NCBI RefSeq assembly: GCF_032401055.1
Contig: NZ_CP135530.1
Span: 35,802-99,801, forward strand
DNA from: Tardiphaga sp. 709
GTDB taxonomy: Bacteria; Pseudomonadota; Alphaproteobacteria; Rhizobiales; Xanthobacteraceae
Direction of reading: 5' to 3'
DNA: 64,000 nt
Below are positions 18,920 through 29,065 of this stretch, piece by piece. Both the position numbers and the translations under genes were made by a program. The notes under the pieces were generated by a model. It was not told where the DNA came from and made no database searches. It saw nothing but the letters and a program-made list of their open reading frames with translations. Within the stretch, counting starts at the first letter, position 1; the number at the start of each line of letters is the position of its first letter.

Positions 18920-19148
18920 CGTCTAGTCTCCATTCACAATCGGACCATCCCGGCTGCCTTGGCTGTAGGCCCCCGCAGTCGCGTATTGCGGTCCGGCACC
19001 GGCGAAGATGCACGATGCGCACCTCCTTTGCCTTGCGGCCATCTTGAGGTTCGACTGAAGTTTGCTTGGAATTTCGTCCAGCGATCGATGACCAAGTGGA
19101 TTAGGTCAAGGCGTTGCAAAGGTTGAGTGCACCGTTTAGCAACATCGA

Positions 19149-19817
19149 CTAAGCACGAACCTCGATCGGCAGAGCCTCCCAAATCCGTATCATCTGCCCC
19201 ATCGACGTCGTCGCCATCTTGCGCATGGCATTACTGCGATGCAGTTTTACGGTCACTTCGCTGATACCCAGCGCGAATGCGATCTGCTTATTCAGGCGGC
19301 CGCTCATCACTTGCTGAAGCACTTCACGTTCGCGAGGCGTGAGCGTCGCATAACGGCTGATACTGTGTTTGACTTCCGCGGCTCGCTCGCGCTGAATCCG
19401 ATCCTTTGCAATCGCCATATGTACAGCATCGAGAAGGGTTTGATCGCGCACCGGCTTCGTCAAGAAGTCGACGGCGCCAGCCTTCATCGCCTGCACCGTC
19501 ATCGGAATGTCGCCATAACCGGTCAGAAACACGATGGGTCTCGGATCACCGCTGCGCCCCAACTGCTCCTGGAGCTCAAGCCCGCTCGCACCGGGCATCC
19601 GCACGTCGACGATCAGGCAGCACGGCCTGTCAGGGGCGCCCGCCTCAAGAAACGCACGTGTCGATGCATAACAAAGTGCCTCGAGGCCGGCCGAGACGAC
19701 GAGTTCAGCCAGGGCTTCCCGAATGGACGCATCGTCGTCGACGATGATCACGATCGGTTCGAGCGAGCAATACGCCTCACGCGAGACCGGTTGCGAAAGC
19801 GATCGATCAATCGTCAT
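19149..19817 (-). CDS. FixJ-family response regulator
   Basis: About 222 residues: receiver domain (IIVDDDASIREAL; phospho-Asp in LIVDVRMPGASG; Lys in FLTKPVRD) plus a LuxR-type helix-turn-helix starting LTPREREVLQQVMSG. I start it at the ATG at 19817; that overlaps the end of the preceding receiver gene by 11 nt, and the frame stays open 21 residues upstream without domain-like sequence. It is the last gene of a cluster encoding a four-PAS kinase, another FixJ-like regulator and a lone receiver. Likely a transcription activator acting downstream of that kinase. Confidence 0.9.
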   Translation of the reverse strand: MTIDRSLSQPVSREAYCSLEPIVIIVDDDASIREALAELVVSAGLEALCYASTRAFLEAGAPDRPCCLIVDVRMPGASGLELQEQLGRSGDPRPIVFLTGYGDIPMTVQAMKAGAVDFLTKPVRDQTLLDAVHMAIAKDRIQRERAAEVKHSISRYATLTPREREVLQQVMSGRLNKQIAFALGISEVTVKLHRSNAMRKMATTSMGQMIRIWEALPIEVRA

Positions 19818-20196
19818 CCCTGCCCTCTGCTTTCTGTATGCCAACCGCGTCACCGACGGCTGAAAGTAATTCCGAGCCATCGAACGGCTTGCGAAAGAGA
19901 CCGGTGATGTTCTTCGCGCGCGCCTGATCGGCGATTTCGTGACGGCCCGTGATGAGAAAGACGGGAAGACGCGGATGTCGCTGCATCACGACGCTCCGCA
20001 ATTGCAGGCCATCGACATTCGGCAGACCGACATCTGTGATCAGGAGATCCAGTTCGAGCAGATCGCTAGCCAGAAACAACTCGGCCGACGAGAAGCAACG
20101 CACCGCATATCCCGCGGACTCCAACAGGTCTTCAAGCGACTCGATCACGCGCGGATCGTCATCGATTACGGCAATCACAGGTTTACGTTTGGGCAC
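19807..20196 (-). CDS. single-domain receiver protein
   Basis: About 129 residues consisting only of a CheY-like receiver: VIDDDPRVIESLEDLLESAG, phospho-Asp in LLITDVGLP, Thr/Ser in VFLITGRHE, Lys in LFRKPFDG. There is no output domain. I chose the GTG at 20196 because GGAGGG lies 8 nt upstream; the earlier 25 residues are unlike a receiver. It overlaps both neighbours and is expected to act as a phosphate shuttle or sink between the kinase and the FixJ-like regulators. Confidence 0.85.
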   Translation of the reverse strand: MPKRKPVIAVIDDDPRVIESLEDLLESAGYAVRCFSSAELFLASDLLELDLLITDVGLPNVDGLQLRSVVMQRHPRLPVFLITGRHEIADQARAKNITGLFRKPFDGSELLSAVGDAVGIQKAEGRDDD

Positions 20197-20842
20197 GACT
20201 TTTTCCCTCCGCTCGCCTCCGATCGAAGAGCGGTATCCCAATTCGCTGAGCGATGCGCACGAGTTCGGCAAGCGAAGTCGCCCCCATCTTCTGCATGACC
20301 TTCCTTCGATGGACCTGCAGCGTGACTTCGCTGATCCCCAACTCGGCGGCGGCCTGCTTGTTGAGCAGGCCGCTCACGACCAACGGCAAGACGTCCCGCT
20401 CGCGCGGCGTCAGACCGAGATAGCTTTGCTTGAGGAGCGACATTTCGGCCCGCGCCGCACGATCGGTGCGGTCACGCGATATCGCCGATCGGATAGCGCC
20501 CATGACATCGGCGTCACTGAACGGCTTTGTCAGAAAGTCCATGGCACCGTTCTTCATGGCCCGCACCGACGATGGGATGTCTCCATGGCCTGTGATGAAG
20601 ACGATTGGCGGATGCTCGCCGCCCTCCACAATGCGCCCCTGCAGATCGAGACCATTGATGTCCGGAAGCTCGACATCGAGCACGAGGCATGCGGGAATAT
20701 TGGGTTTATCAGCCCCGATATAGTCACCAGCCGTTTCGAATGCCATGGCGGCTATGTTGTAAGACGCGAGCAGCTCCACGAGTGCTTCGCGCATTCGCGC
20801 ATCGTCATCCACAATGAAGACAACAAAGTCGTCAGCCATCAC
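20183..20842 (-). CDS. FixJ-family response regulator
   Basis: A 219-residue regulator with receiver (FIVDDDARMREAL, phospho-Asp56 in LVLDVELPD, Lys in FLTKPFSD) and LuxR-type helix-turn-helix (LTPRERDVLPLVVSG). The first ATG (20842) overlaps the stop of the kinase gene in the arrangement ATGATGGC; a second ATG follows at once. The overlap implies coupled translation with the kinase, so this is the most likely cognate regulator. It is a paralogue of the regulator at 19149-19817. Confidence 0.92.
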   Translation of the reverse strand: MMADDFVVFIVDDDARMREALVELLASYNIAAMAFETAGDYIGADKPNIPACLVLDVELPDINGLDLQGRIVEGGEHPPIVFITGHGDIPSSVRAMKNGAMDFLTKPFSDADVMGAIRSAISRDRTDRAARAEMSLLKQSYLGLTPRERDVLPLVVSGLLNKQAAAELGISEVTLQVHRRKVMQKMGATSLAELVRIAQRIGIPLFDRRRAEGKSRAQT

Positions 20843-23436
20843 ACAATCGACCCCGGATTAATCGGTAACGAGAATACAAATGTTGCTCCTTGCGATGAGT
20901 TGACGTCCACCCATAGATTTCCACCATGCGCCTCCACGATCGATCGACAGATGGAGAGGCCCATCCCCATCCCCTGCTCCTTCGTGGAGAAGAACGGCTG
21001 GAATACCCTGTCAGGAAACGCCACCCCGGGGCCCATGTCGCTCACAGCGATCTGGACCATATCGTCGCTACGGCAGCTGACTCGGACCCGAATGACTTTG
21101 TCCCCGACGACACCATCCATCGCGTCGATGGCATTGCGGATGAGATTGCTGAGAACTTGCTGGATCTGAACTCGGTCGACGGCGACCAGCGGGAGATTCG
21201 GTTCAACATCGATTACGATCCGCGTCTCGCGACGATTTGCTTCTTCGATGATCAGATCGCAGACTTCAGCAATCACGCTTTTCAACGTGGACACATTCCG
21301 CTTGTCGCCCGACTGCTTGAACAGGGCTCGAATTCGACTGACGACATCCGCTGCACCATTGGCGTCGCGGATGACCCGCTCGACAGTGCGGATGGCCCGC
21401 TCGATATTTGGCGGCGTTGCCGTGAGCCAGCGCTGGCAGGCGTGCGAATTGGCGACAATGGCCGCGAGTGGCTGGTTCACTTCGTGAGCAATCGAAGCCG
21501 AGAGTTCGGCCAGGCTCGCCGCTTGGCTCGCGCGCGCAATTTTTTCCTGAGCCTGCCGTAGCTCCTCCTGCACTCGCATCTCGCCGTCGATATCGAGACA
21601 GATGACGTTCCACTGCACAATCGTTCCGGCCGCGTCGCGCATCGGCCCTGCACGGGTCTCGACCCAACGATACTCGCCGTCGAATCGGCGCAGCCTGTGC
21701 CGTCGCGCATAGGGTTCGCCGGTTGCGAGCGAATGCGCGTAACGTTCCTTCACGCCCTGAAGGTCGCTGGGGTGGACACCGTCGTCCAGCGTGGCATCGA
21801 GCCGGGAGGGCTTTCCGTCGAGATCCTCAAGATTATATCCGAGAAATTCGCGCAATTGCTTGCTGCGATAGATTGGCTCGCCGTCGGGGGTCGCGCAATC
21901 GATCATTGCGGGCAGCGTCTCGACCAGTTGACGCAATGAGCGTTCGCTCTGCAGCAACGCATCGTGCGCCTGAACCTGGTCATCGATATCAACACATACA
22001 GCGTACCATTGAAGCACCTCGCCATTCTTGTCACGCGACGGCTCTACACGCACTTCGCTCCAACGATGAGAGCCGTCGCTTCGCAGTTGAGGGTAGCGCA
22101 TCATGCAAGGTGCGCCCGTTGCAAAAGCATCCATCAGCGTCGACCGCGCGTTATCCCGGTACTCCGGGTGGATGGTGCACAGCGTCGGCATGCCATCGGG
22201 GCCCGTTGCGTCTTCCAGCGTCGTTCCGGTTACGTCCATGAAGCGTTTGTTAACGAAGACCGGATGCCCCTCGGGAGTGGTGCTCCAGATCATGGCTGGA
22301 ACGGCATCGACCAAAAGTTGTAGTTGCCGTTCGCTCTGCTCTAGCGCTTGCCGGGCGATAACCGCGTCATGGATATCCATGCTTTGACCATACCAATTGA
22401 TGATCGCACCGGCGTGGTCACGCAAAGGCTCGGCGCGAGTCTCGGTCCATCGGTATGTGCCGTTGGAGCGAATCTGGCGGTAGCGCTTGAAATAAGGTTC
22501 CCCGGCTTCGCGAGAGCGCCGGAAGGTCGCCATCGCGTCATCGCAGTCATCCGGGTGAAGGACAAGCTTCAAGGACAAGAATCCGTCGCCTGCGGTAATG
22601 TCTTCGATCGTCAGCCCGGTCATCTGGGTAAAGCGCTTATTGACGTACGTCGGTTTCCCATCCGACGTCGTACTCCAAATCGCCGCCGGTACGGCATCGA
22701 TGAGTTGCTGCAATTGTTGCTCGCTGCGGAGAAGGGTTTCCTCCGCGACCTTCCTCTCCTCGATATCGATCATCGTGCCATACCAGCCGGTCGGCTTACC
22801 CTTGTGGTCACATGACAGGGACCCGTACAGCCTGAACCATCGATATACGCCGTCATGGCGACGAATACGTGCCTCCGCATCGAAGGCGAAGCCTGTGATC
22901 AGCGAACTCCGCCGGATGCTCATCAGATCGTCGTAGTCCTCGGGATGGATGATCCGGCGCCAGGCCGAATTGTCGAACTGATGAAAAAGGCCCTGCGTCG
23001 TCTGCTTCATCCCGGCGAATGCGAAAGTCCCCGCACTGACATGAGTGACATGCCCATCCGGGCTCGCAGACCACGTGAAGACCGGCATGCTCTTCACGAT
23101 CTGCAGCGCTTCCACCATGTCCGCACCAAACAAGGTCGATGCCTTCGCTTCGACGAATTCCCCGATGCATAAAGCAGTTGCGAAAAACGCGGTCCACGAC
23201 AGCAGATGCTCCCGCATGTCAGCGGCAAGTAACGTGGCCGCGACCGCCGATCCGAGCAGCGCGACCGTCCAAACCGCGCGCAGCAGCCAGACGGCTTTCC
23301 CAGAGGCGTACAGATACATCGCCGCAACGGGAGCCAGCAGGCCGAACGGCCGCTCCATGAGACCAAATAGCAGAACGCCGATGGCTGTTCCCACAATCGC
23401 GGGCAACCAATATTGTCGGGAACGCTCTGCTGTCAT
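20839..23436 (-). CDS. membrane sensor histidine kinase with four PAS domains
   Basis: An 865-residue kinase. Three or four hydrophobic segments lie in residues 10-95 (MASE-like membrane part). Four PAS/PAC units follow in tandem (about 105-235, 240-365, 370-490, 495-620), each with the PAC-type phrase RWxE/RWFRLY. The kinase core starts at SLAELSASIAHEVNQPLAAI with His651, then an HATPase domain (NLIRNAIDAM; DMGPGVAF; GMGMGLSICRSIVEAHGG). This core resembles FixL-type kinases that pair with FixJ-like regulators. No heme-binding FixL His motif is evident. GGGGAGGAG precedes the ATG. Phosphotransfer to the adjacent regulators is expected. Confidence 0.93.
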   Translation of the reverse strand: MTAERSRQYWLPAIVGTAIGVLLFGLMERPFGLLAPVAAMYLYASGKAVWLLRAVWTVALLGSAVAATLLAADMREHLLSWTAFFATALCIGEFVEAKASTLFGADMVEALQIVKSMPVFTWSASPDGHVTHVSAGTFAFAGMKQTTQGLFHQFDNSAWRRIIHPEDYDDLMSIRRSSLITGFAFDAEARIRRHDGVYRWFRLYGSLSCDHKGKPTGWYGTMIDIEERKVAEETLLRSEQQLQQLIDAVPAAIWSTTSDGKPTYVNKRFTQMTGLTIEDITAGDGFLSLKLVLHPDDCDDAMATFRRSREAGEPYFKRYRQIRSNGTYRWTETRAEPLRDHAGAIINWYGQSMDIHDAVIARQALEQSERQLQLLVDAVPAMIWSTTPEGHPVFVNKRFMDVTGTTLEDATGPDGMPTLCTIHPEYRDNARSTLMDAFATGAPCMMRYPQLRSDGSHRWSEVRVEPSRDKNGEVLQWYAVCVDIDDQVQAHDALLQSERSLRQLVETLPAMIDCATPDGEPIYRSKQLREFLGYNLEDLDGKPSRLDATLDDGVHPSDLQGVKERYAHSLATGEPYARRHRLRRFDGEYRWVETRAGPMRDAAGTIVQWNVICLDIDGEMRVQEELRQAQEKIARASQAASLAELSASIAHEVNQPLAAIVANSHACQRWLTATPPNIERAIRTVERVIRDANGAADVVSRIRALFKQSGDKRNVSTLKSVIAEVCDLIIEEANRRETRIVIDVEPNLPLVAVDRVQIQQVLSNLIRNAIDAMDGVVGDKVIRVRVSCRSDDMVQIAVSDMGPGVAFPDRVFQPFFSTKEQGMGMGLSICRSIVEAHGGNLWVDVNSSQGATFVFSLPINPGSIV

Positions 23437-23676
23437 GCCTGGATGCTCCTCCCCCTAGAACGCTTGACCTTTAGCGGTGCATTGGCTGGCGGTCTCCTAA
23501 AAAGGGGGGCCATGGCACTCTCCGCGGCAAGTCTAGCCCCGCCACCGCGTCGCCGCACCCCATAGAAATCCATGTATTGCCAGGGCAATCGCTAGGCATC
23601 TCTGGATTGGCGGTCGGACCGGACCGCCCGGATGCAGGATCAAGCGTCGCGCAAAGCGCGAGATCTTGGAGGGCGG

Positions 23677-24924
23677 TCACTCCAATCTGATCGTCGCACC
23701 GCTCGCACCGTTGAGCAGTCTTCGTAGATGAAAATTCGCTAGGGGATCGTCGTGATGGGCGCCGACGAGTGCCGCAAATGCTGGCAGTGACGCGGCGTTC
23801 CCCGCTTCAAGCAAACGGAACGCAGTTGCATATTCCGCCGTGGCCGGATCGTCAAACTGGCCAGGTGAAAGCGGCTCATGCGTCCGCAGTGCCTCGCGCC
23901 GACCGCGCAGAACGAGATCGCCGATCGGCCGCCCCCGAAATACGCCAGCGACCTTCACCGCAGCATCGCTTACGCAGATCCGCGTGCCTAGAGGCTTATT
24001 CGCCGCCTCGAGTCTGGCGGCTGTATTGATCGTATCGCCATAAGCCGTGTAGTCGAAGAAACGGTCGCCGCCGAAATTGCCGACTAATGCTGCCCCGGCG
24101 TGAACGCCGATGCGTGTCGCACCGAAATCCACGCCTTTTCGCCTCCATCGCTCACGAAAGGACTCAGCCCAATCATCCAGTGTCCCGGCACAGGCAATGG
24201 CACGTGAGGCGTAGTCCGGCTGGTCTCCCGGCGCATTGAAAAGAACCTGGATCGCGTCGCCGATCACCTTGGCCACCGTTCCCTGATGGTCGAAGACCAC
24301 ATCGGTCACCCCGCAGACATATTCATTCAGCAGCTTCGCCAGTTGCTCCGGTGCGACCATTTCGACGAGTGACGTGAAGCCGGTGATGTCGGTGAAGATG
24401 ACCCCGACCTCGCGCCAGTGAACCGCCATTTCATCATCACTTCCATCGACGAGGCGCTTGGCGAGTTCGGGAGAGAAGTAGCGGGAGAGCGAGGCGTGCG
24501 CGCGCTCCGCGTCCGTCTGCCGACGGTGCGCCTCGCGCTGACCTTCCACATGGCGAAGTGTCTTCAGGATCGTCGCTTCCAGATCGGAAAAATCGATCGG
24601 CTTCGTTAGGAAGTCGAACGCTCCGCGATTCATGGCGGTACGGATATTGGTCATATCGCCATAGGCCGAAACGATGATCGCCGATTTTCGATCATCCCGT
24701 TGCTGCAGCGTATCCAGCAGCGACAGCCCGTCCATGCGCGGCATGTTGATGTCGAGCACAACGAGATCGACATGGGGATGGCGATCGATTGCATCGAGCG
24801 CCTCTAAGCCATCGCGGGCAAACAGGAAGTCGATCAGGCCTTCCCGCCGTTGGCGGCGAAACTTCCGTAGGACGAGCGTTTCCAGATCGGGCTCATCATC
24901 AACCATCAGCACTGTAGCGGTCAT
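23677..24924 (-). CDS. receiver domain-class III adenylate/guanylate cyclase
   Basis: A 415-residue signalling enzyme. Residues 1-125 are a receiver (MVDDEPDLE; phospho-Asp58 in VVLDINMP; Lys in FLTKPIDF). A helical linker with FSPELAKRLVDG follows, then a class III nucleotide cyclase domain (about 165-350) with the metal-binding Asp residues in FTDITGFTSLVE and KVIGDAIQVLF, and the transition-state residues in NTAARLEAANK. The last 60 residues resemble the tail found in Cya-type enzymes. The product is probably cAMP. The gene is 55 nt downstream of a GAF-domain kinase on the same strand, which likely controls it through phosphorylation of Asp58. Confidence 0.92.
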   Translation of the reverse strand: MTATVLMVDDEPDLETLVLRKFRRQRREGLIDFLFARDGLEALDAIDRHPHVDLVVLDINMPRMDGLSLLDTLQQRDDRKSAIIVSAYGDMTNIRTAMNRGAFDFLTKPIDFSDLEATILKTLRHVEGQREAHRRQTDAERAHASLSRYFSPELAKRLVDGSDDEMAVHWREVGVIFTDITGFTSLVEMVAPEQLAKLLNEYVCGVTDVVFDHQGTVAKVIGDAIQVLFNAPGDQPDYASRAIACAGTLDDWAESFRERWRRKGVDFGATRIGVHAGAALVGNFGGDRFFDYTAYGDTINTAARLEAANKPLGTRICVSDAAVKVAGVFRGRPIGDLVLRGRREALRTHEPLSPGQFDDPATAEYATAFRLLEAGNAASLPAFAALVGAHHDDPLANFHLRRLLNGASGATIRLE

Positions 24925-24979
24925 GCGGCCACTCCGGATCCCGCAGGCAAGTCGAGTTCTATCGCAGGTGTCGTCAACG

Positions 24980-26440
24980 TCACGATTTATCTCTCCGGGC
25001 CACGCTACCGCGCGGCAATGTAATTATGAATTCCGTGAATGCGCCTGGCTCTGTATCAACATCGATACGGCCGCCGTGCTGCTTCACCACGATATCGTAG
25101 CTCATTGACAGCCCGAGCCCGGTCCCCTCACCCGGAGGCTTGGTCGTGAAGAAGGGATCGAATATCTTCTCCTTGATGTCGGGTGGCATACCGATGCCAT
25201 TGTCGCGGATGCGAATTTCGACGGATTCGCTAAGGTTGCGCGTCCGCGCGCTCAAAGTTGGCTCGAAGCCGGGGCCGCGTTCGGCAAGACGCTCGCTCAC
25301 GGCGTAAAAGCCGTTCGAGATCAGGTTCAGCAGCACGCGGGTGATCTCTTGCGGAAAAATATGGATCGAGCCGACTGCAGGATCGTAGTCGCGCTCAAAG
25401 GTGACTGCGAGCTGCGGGCGCTCTGCGCGGGCTCCATGATAGGCCAGCGCGAGGCTTTCATCGACCAGCGCGTTGAGATCGGTTAGGCGATGCTCGCCAC
25501 CGCCACCTCGTGAATGCAGCAGCATGTTCTTGACAATGGAATCCGCGCGTCTTCCGTGCTGCACAATCCGTTGCAGATTGTCCTTGAGCAGGCCACTCAG
25601 TTCATCGAGATCCACGCGAGCGCCATCGGGGACGTCAATGCTCGCCAGCACGTCGCCAAGCTCGTCCGTCAATTCGACGGATAGCGAAGCGAAATTGTTG
25701 ACAAAGTTCAGGGGATTCTTGATTTCGTGCGCGATGCCTGCGGTGAGCTGTCCAAGCGAGGTCAGCTTTTCAGTTTGCACCAGGCGGTCCTGCGCGGCGC
25801 GCAGATCGTCGAGCGATTTCGACAACTGCGTTGTCCGCGCCTGAAGCTCCTTGAATAGCCGGACATTCTCCACGGCTATCACGGCCTGATCAGCAAAGGT
25901 CTTCAGGAGTTCGATCTGGCTTTCAGTGAACGCGCCCGGTTCGGCACGCGAGACACCGATCGTCCCTATCGCGGTGCCCTCGCGCAGCATGGGCACGACG
26001 ATAATGCTGCGATAACCTCGTGCACGCGCCATGTCCTTAACCGCCTTGGGGACACCGTTTTCGGTTTCGACATCGAAGCGAAACGCGATCGTTGCCGTGG
26101 CCGCGGCCCGACTATGGATCCCGCCGGCTGTCAGCGCTGCGGGAAACGATACACGAATCTCATCATCGCCGTCGGGGTCCCCCGCTGTGCATGCCGCCAA
26201 ATGCAGCATATCGCCGATTACACGGGTGACGAGGGCCGACTGACCGCCGAGCAGCCGTTGCGCGCTTCCCGAGATGACGTCGAATACCGGCTGCGCATCC
26301 GTTGCGGATCGGGCGATGACATTGAGAATTTCGGACGTCGCAGCCTGCCTTTCGAGCGCCATCGCCAGCTCAAGCCGCAGACGCGCCGTGTCGAAGCTGC
26401 ATGACCGCGATTCATTGCCCGTACATTGGCCGCTCGTCAT
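24980..26440 (-). CDS. GAF-domain sensor histidine kinase
   Basis: A 486-residue soluble kinase. A helical start ([20 protein letters not shown]) leads to a GAF domain (about 45-195, ending [18 protein letters not shown]), a coiled coil, then the kinase core with [20 protein letters not shown] (His238) and an HATPase domain ([34 protein letters not shown]). This build is common in Bradyrhizobium. The adjacent cyclase carries the receiver, so the pair forms a probable kinase-to-cyclase relay. No obvious Shine-Dalgarno is seen before the ATG at 26440. Confidence 0.9.
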   Translation of the reverse strand: MTSGQCTGNESRSCSFDTARLRLELAMALERQAATSEILNVIARSATDAQPVFDVISGSAQRLLGGQSALVTRVIGDMLHLAACTAGDPDGDDEIRVSFPAALTAGGIHSRAAATATIAFRFDVETENGVPKAVKDMARARGYRSIIVVPMLREGTAIGTIGVSRAEPGAFTESQIELLKTFADQAVIAVENVRLFKELQARTTQLSKSLDDLRAAQDRLVQTEKLTSLGQLTAGIAHEIKNPLNFVNNFASLSVELTDELGDVLASIDVPDGARVDLDELSGLLKDNLQRIVQHGRRADSIVKNMLLHSRGGGGEHRLTDLNALVDESLALAYHGARAERPQLAVTFERDYDPAVGSIHIFPQEITRVLLNLISNGFYAVSERLAERGPGFEPTLSARTRNLSESVEIRIRDNGIGMPPDIKEKIFDPFFTTKPPGEGTGLGLSMSYDIVVKQHGGRIDVDTEPGAFTEFIITLPRGSVARRDKS

Positions 26441-26504
26441 GTGGCGTTACGCCTGTTGAGATCGATCAAGTCGAAGGGAAATGCCATGCGCCGATCGATC
26501 GCGG

Positions 26505-26630
26505 TTATGCCAGCCCCAGGCCACCATCGACACCGATCACCTACCCGGTCATCCATTCAACAGGGTCGCCGGTGAGCCGGACGAGCCACTCCGCGACGTC
26601 GTCGGTGTTCGCGCACGGTTTGGCGTTTCA
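26505..26630 (-). pseudogene. C-terminal relic of a short-chain dehydrogenase
   Basis: On the minus strand the frame reads NTDDVAEWLVRLTGDPVEWM, TG, stop, VIGVDGGLGLA, stop. This matches the C-terminus of short-chain dehydrogenases (typically TGQVIGVDGG), with the Gln codon changed to TAG at 26541-26543. Nothing of the catalytic or nucleotide-binding part remains. Downstream of the kinase gene's start, in a 255-nt gap. Confidence 0.6.
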
Positions 26631-26695
26631 TCGACGTAGCTCCTTATGGTTCTGATGTGAGCAGGGCCACGCCTGTGGCCCTGCTTCGACATCTG

Positions 26696-27649
26696 TCAGT
26701 AATCCCACCAGGTCGGGACCCAACGATAAAGGTCGCCGGCGACCGCCACCCGGCCGATTGACGGGAACGGCATGTGGGTGGCCACCAGCCATGAGCCGGT
26801 CTCCGACAGCTCCCGCATGAGCCGGAGACGGACACGAGTCGCCTCCTCGGGATCGTGTTCGAAGCCGTTGTGCCATTCGGGGTGATCGAACGAGACGGGG
26901 AATATCGCGTCGCCGGCGAACATCAGCCGATCGCCGTTGGACTCGAGGCGGACCACGCTGTGCCCGGGGGTGTGGCCGCCCGTGCGCGTGACCACCACGC
27001 CCGGCGCCACCTCGCCGTCTTCCTCGAACGGCAGCAATTGGTTGCGGTATTCGTCCAGGAACCGCTTGGCCGCACTCCGGGCCAGGTCGGCGAGCACCGG
27101 CGGCATGCCGGTGCGGGAGAAATCAGGCGCCGCCCAGAACTTGACCTCGGCGGCGGCCACGTGGATTCGTAAGTCCGGACGCAGCTGCTCCTTCACCCCG
27201 TCGACGAGCAGTCCGCCAACGTGGTCAAAGTGCATGTGAGTTAGCACAACGTCGGTCACCGACCCAAGATCGATGCCGGCATTCTTCAGCCGCAGGCCCA
27301 ACTGCCCGGCCCGCGGAAAGTCCGGGTATTCCATTCCTAGTCCGCTGTCGAGGAGGATGGTTTGGTCGCCGCTACGCACCACGACCTCGTTCAGCGCCCA
27401 ATCGAACGCATCGCGCGACAGGAATCTGTCGTCCAGCCAGGCCGCCCGGGCTGCCGGGTCAGCGTTTGTGGCCATTGACTCGGCTGGCGGCGTGAGCACG
27501 CCATCGCTGATCACCAGCACTTCAATCTCGCCGACTCGCAGCGCATAGCGTGATGGCACCAACTCGTCGGGCACTGTTCGGCCCTGTTGAGAGGTGTTGC
27601 TCCAGTTCTTATTGGATTCCCGCAGGGGGGCGTGAGTCATCTGCTTCAT
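26696..27649 (-). CDS. metallo-beta-lactamase-fold hydrolase (copy 1)
   Basis: A 317-residue hydrolase with the metal-binding motif LTHMHFDHVGG, a second His in GGHTPGHSVV, an Asp in FAGDAIF and a final His in VATHMPFPSIG. The build matches the N-acyl-homoserine lactonase/methyl-parathion-hydrolase-like branch, but the substrate cannot be told from the sequence. AGGAGA precedes the ATG at 27649. The encoded protein is a clear paralogue of the one at 29066-29983, divergently placed with an alpha/beta hydrolase gene between them. No signal peptide is seen. Confidence 0.9.
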   Translation of the reverse strand: MKQMTHAPLRESNKNWSNTSQQGRTVPDELVPSRYALRVGEIEVLVISDGVLTPPAESMATNADPAARAAWLDDRFLSRDAFDWALNEVVVRSGDQTILLDSGLGMEYPDFPRAGQLGLRLKNAGIDLGSVTDVVLTHMHFDHVGGLLVDGVKEQLRPDLRIHVAAAEVKFWAAPDFSRTGMPPVLADLARSAAKRFLDEYRNQLLPFEEDGEVAPGVVVTRTGGHTPGHSVVRLESNGDRLMFAGDAIFPVSFDHPEWHNGFEHDPEEATRVRLRLMRELSETGSWLVATHMPFPSIGRVAVAGDLYRWVPTWWDY

Positions 27650-27768
27650 CTTTGATATCTCCTGCCTCTAGGTGGCGTTGGATTGACTTCGTCGTCCGAG
27701 GACCGCGCTTCCGAAGCGGGAGCCTCTATTCGTTTATCGATCAGAGATTGGTGCTACAGGCGCCGCGA

Positions 27769-28758
27769 CTAGGCGGAGATGAACTTTAGAATGTCGGCAT
27801 TGACGATATCGGCATGGGTCGTGCAGAGCCCGTGCGGCAGACCGTCATAGATTTTCAGAACGCTGTGCTTGAGGAGCTTTGCCGAGAGTGGCGCGGAATC
27901 CGCAACAGGTACGATCTGATCCTCGCTGCCATGGAGAATTAGCGTAGGGACCGTGATGGTCTTCAGGTCATCGCTGAAATCTGTTTCGGAGAATGCCTTG
28001 ATACATTCGTAATGGGCCTTGGCGCTGCCCATCATGCCCTGCCGCCACCAGTTCCAGATCACCGCCTGCGACGGTTTGGCGTCCGGCCGATTGTAGCCAT
28101 AGAAGGGGCCACTCGCGAATTCCAGATAGAACCGGGATCGGCTTGCTGCGAGCTGCTGCCGCAGGCCATCGAACACCTCGATCGGCAGACCGCCCGGATT
28201 GGTTTTTGTCTTCACCATCAATGGCGGCACCGCACCGATCAGCACCAGCCTGGCAACACGACCGTGGCCGAACCGCGCGACATAGCGTGCCGCTTCACCT
28301 CCACCGGTGGAATGGCCGATATGGATGGCATTGCGCAGATCGAGATGGGAGGCGAGCGCCGCGACGTCGGCCGCATAGTGATCCATGTCCTGACCGTCGA
28401 TAGCCTGACTGGAACGGCCATGGCCGCGACGATCGTGGGCGATCACACGATAGCCTTTGCTCAGAAAAAAGAGCATCTGGTTGTCCCAGTCGTCGGACGA
28501 CAGCGGCCAGCCATGATGAAACACAATTGGCTGTGCGGATTTTGCGCCCCAGTCTCGATAAAAGATCTGCGCGCCGTCATTCGTTGCGATCGAAGATGTC
28601 AGATCCGCCGCTTCTTTCGTATGAGAAAGCATGTCAGTTTCCTTTCCTGCCGCCGCGGAGGAGCGGACGGTCATCGATGCCGCATAGAGCAGCGTGGTGG
28701 CGAGCAGCTTCCGCCGCGACAATCTTGCAAGACGGCTGATCGAGCTCTTCCAGGTCAT
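27769..28758 (-). CDS. exported haloperoxidase-like alpha/beta hydrolase
   Basis: A 329-residue alpha/beta-hydrolase of the cofactor-free haloperoxidase/esterase type. The nucleophile is in [14 protein letters not shown], the catalytic Asp in [13 protein letters not shown], and the His in [12 protein letters not shown]; the oxyanion region is [12 protein letters not shown]. Residues 13-37 look like a Tat-type signal ([19 protein letters not shown]), so it may work in the periplasm. GGAGA lies just before the ATG at 28758. It lies between two metallo-beta-lactamase-fold paralogues, suggesting a shared function in detoxifying organic compounds, which is inference. Confidence 0.88.
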   Translation of the reverse strand: MTWKSSISRLARLSRRKLLATTLLYAASMTVRSSAAAGKETDMLSHTKEAADLTSSIATNDGAQIFYRDWGAKSAQPIVFHHGWPLSSDDWDNQMLFFLSKGYRVIAHDRRGHGRSSQAIDGQDMDHYAADVAALASHLDLRNAIHIGHSTGGGEAARYVARFGHGRVARLVLIGAVPPLMVKTKTNPGGLPIEVFDGLRQQLAASRSRFYLEFASGPFYGYNRPDAKPSQAVIWNWWRQGMMGSAKAHYECIKAFSETDFSDDLKTITVPTLILHGSEDQIVPVADSAPLSAKLLKHSVLKIYDGLPHGLCTTHADIVNADILKFISA

Positions 28759-29065
28759 TCGTTCGTCTCCGTTTAAGTGAAAGCAGGCAGAAGCACGCAG
28801 TGCGTGAACGCCCCGAACATGATGCGGTCAGCAGCGCGGCGGTATCGTTCTGCGGATCAGCGCGGCTGGCGCTACGAATAGTTCGACCTGTTCTTCGGGA
28901 TAGGTTCGGCAGCGCCATGCCGCGCCCTAAACCCCTCGCTATCTGGAGCGAGCAACCTATTCCGAGGTATTGCCGATCCTATTCGCCAGCCCAATCGATC
29001 ATGGATACGGCCCGGCATAGCGTCACCGGCGCCGCGACCTGCGCGGCGATCAACAGGAGATAAAC
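28759..29065. other. divergent promoter region
   Basis: 307 nt between the haloperoxidase-like gene (leftward) and the second metallo-hydrolase gene (rightward). It must contain both promoters. I see no gene in it. The ribosome binding site CAGGAGA of the rightward gene lies at its end. Confidence 0.45.
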
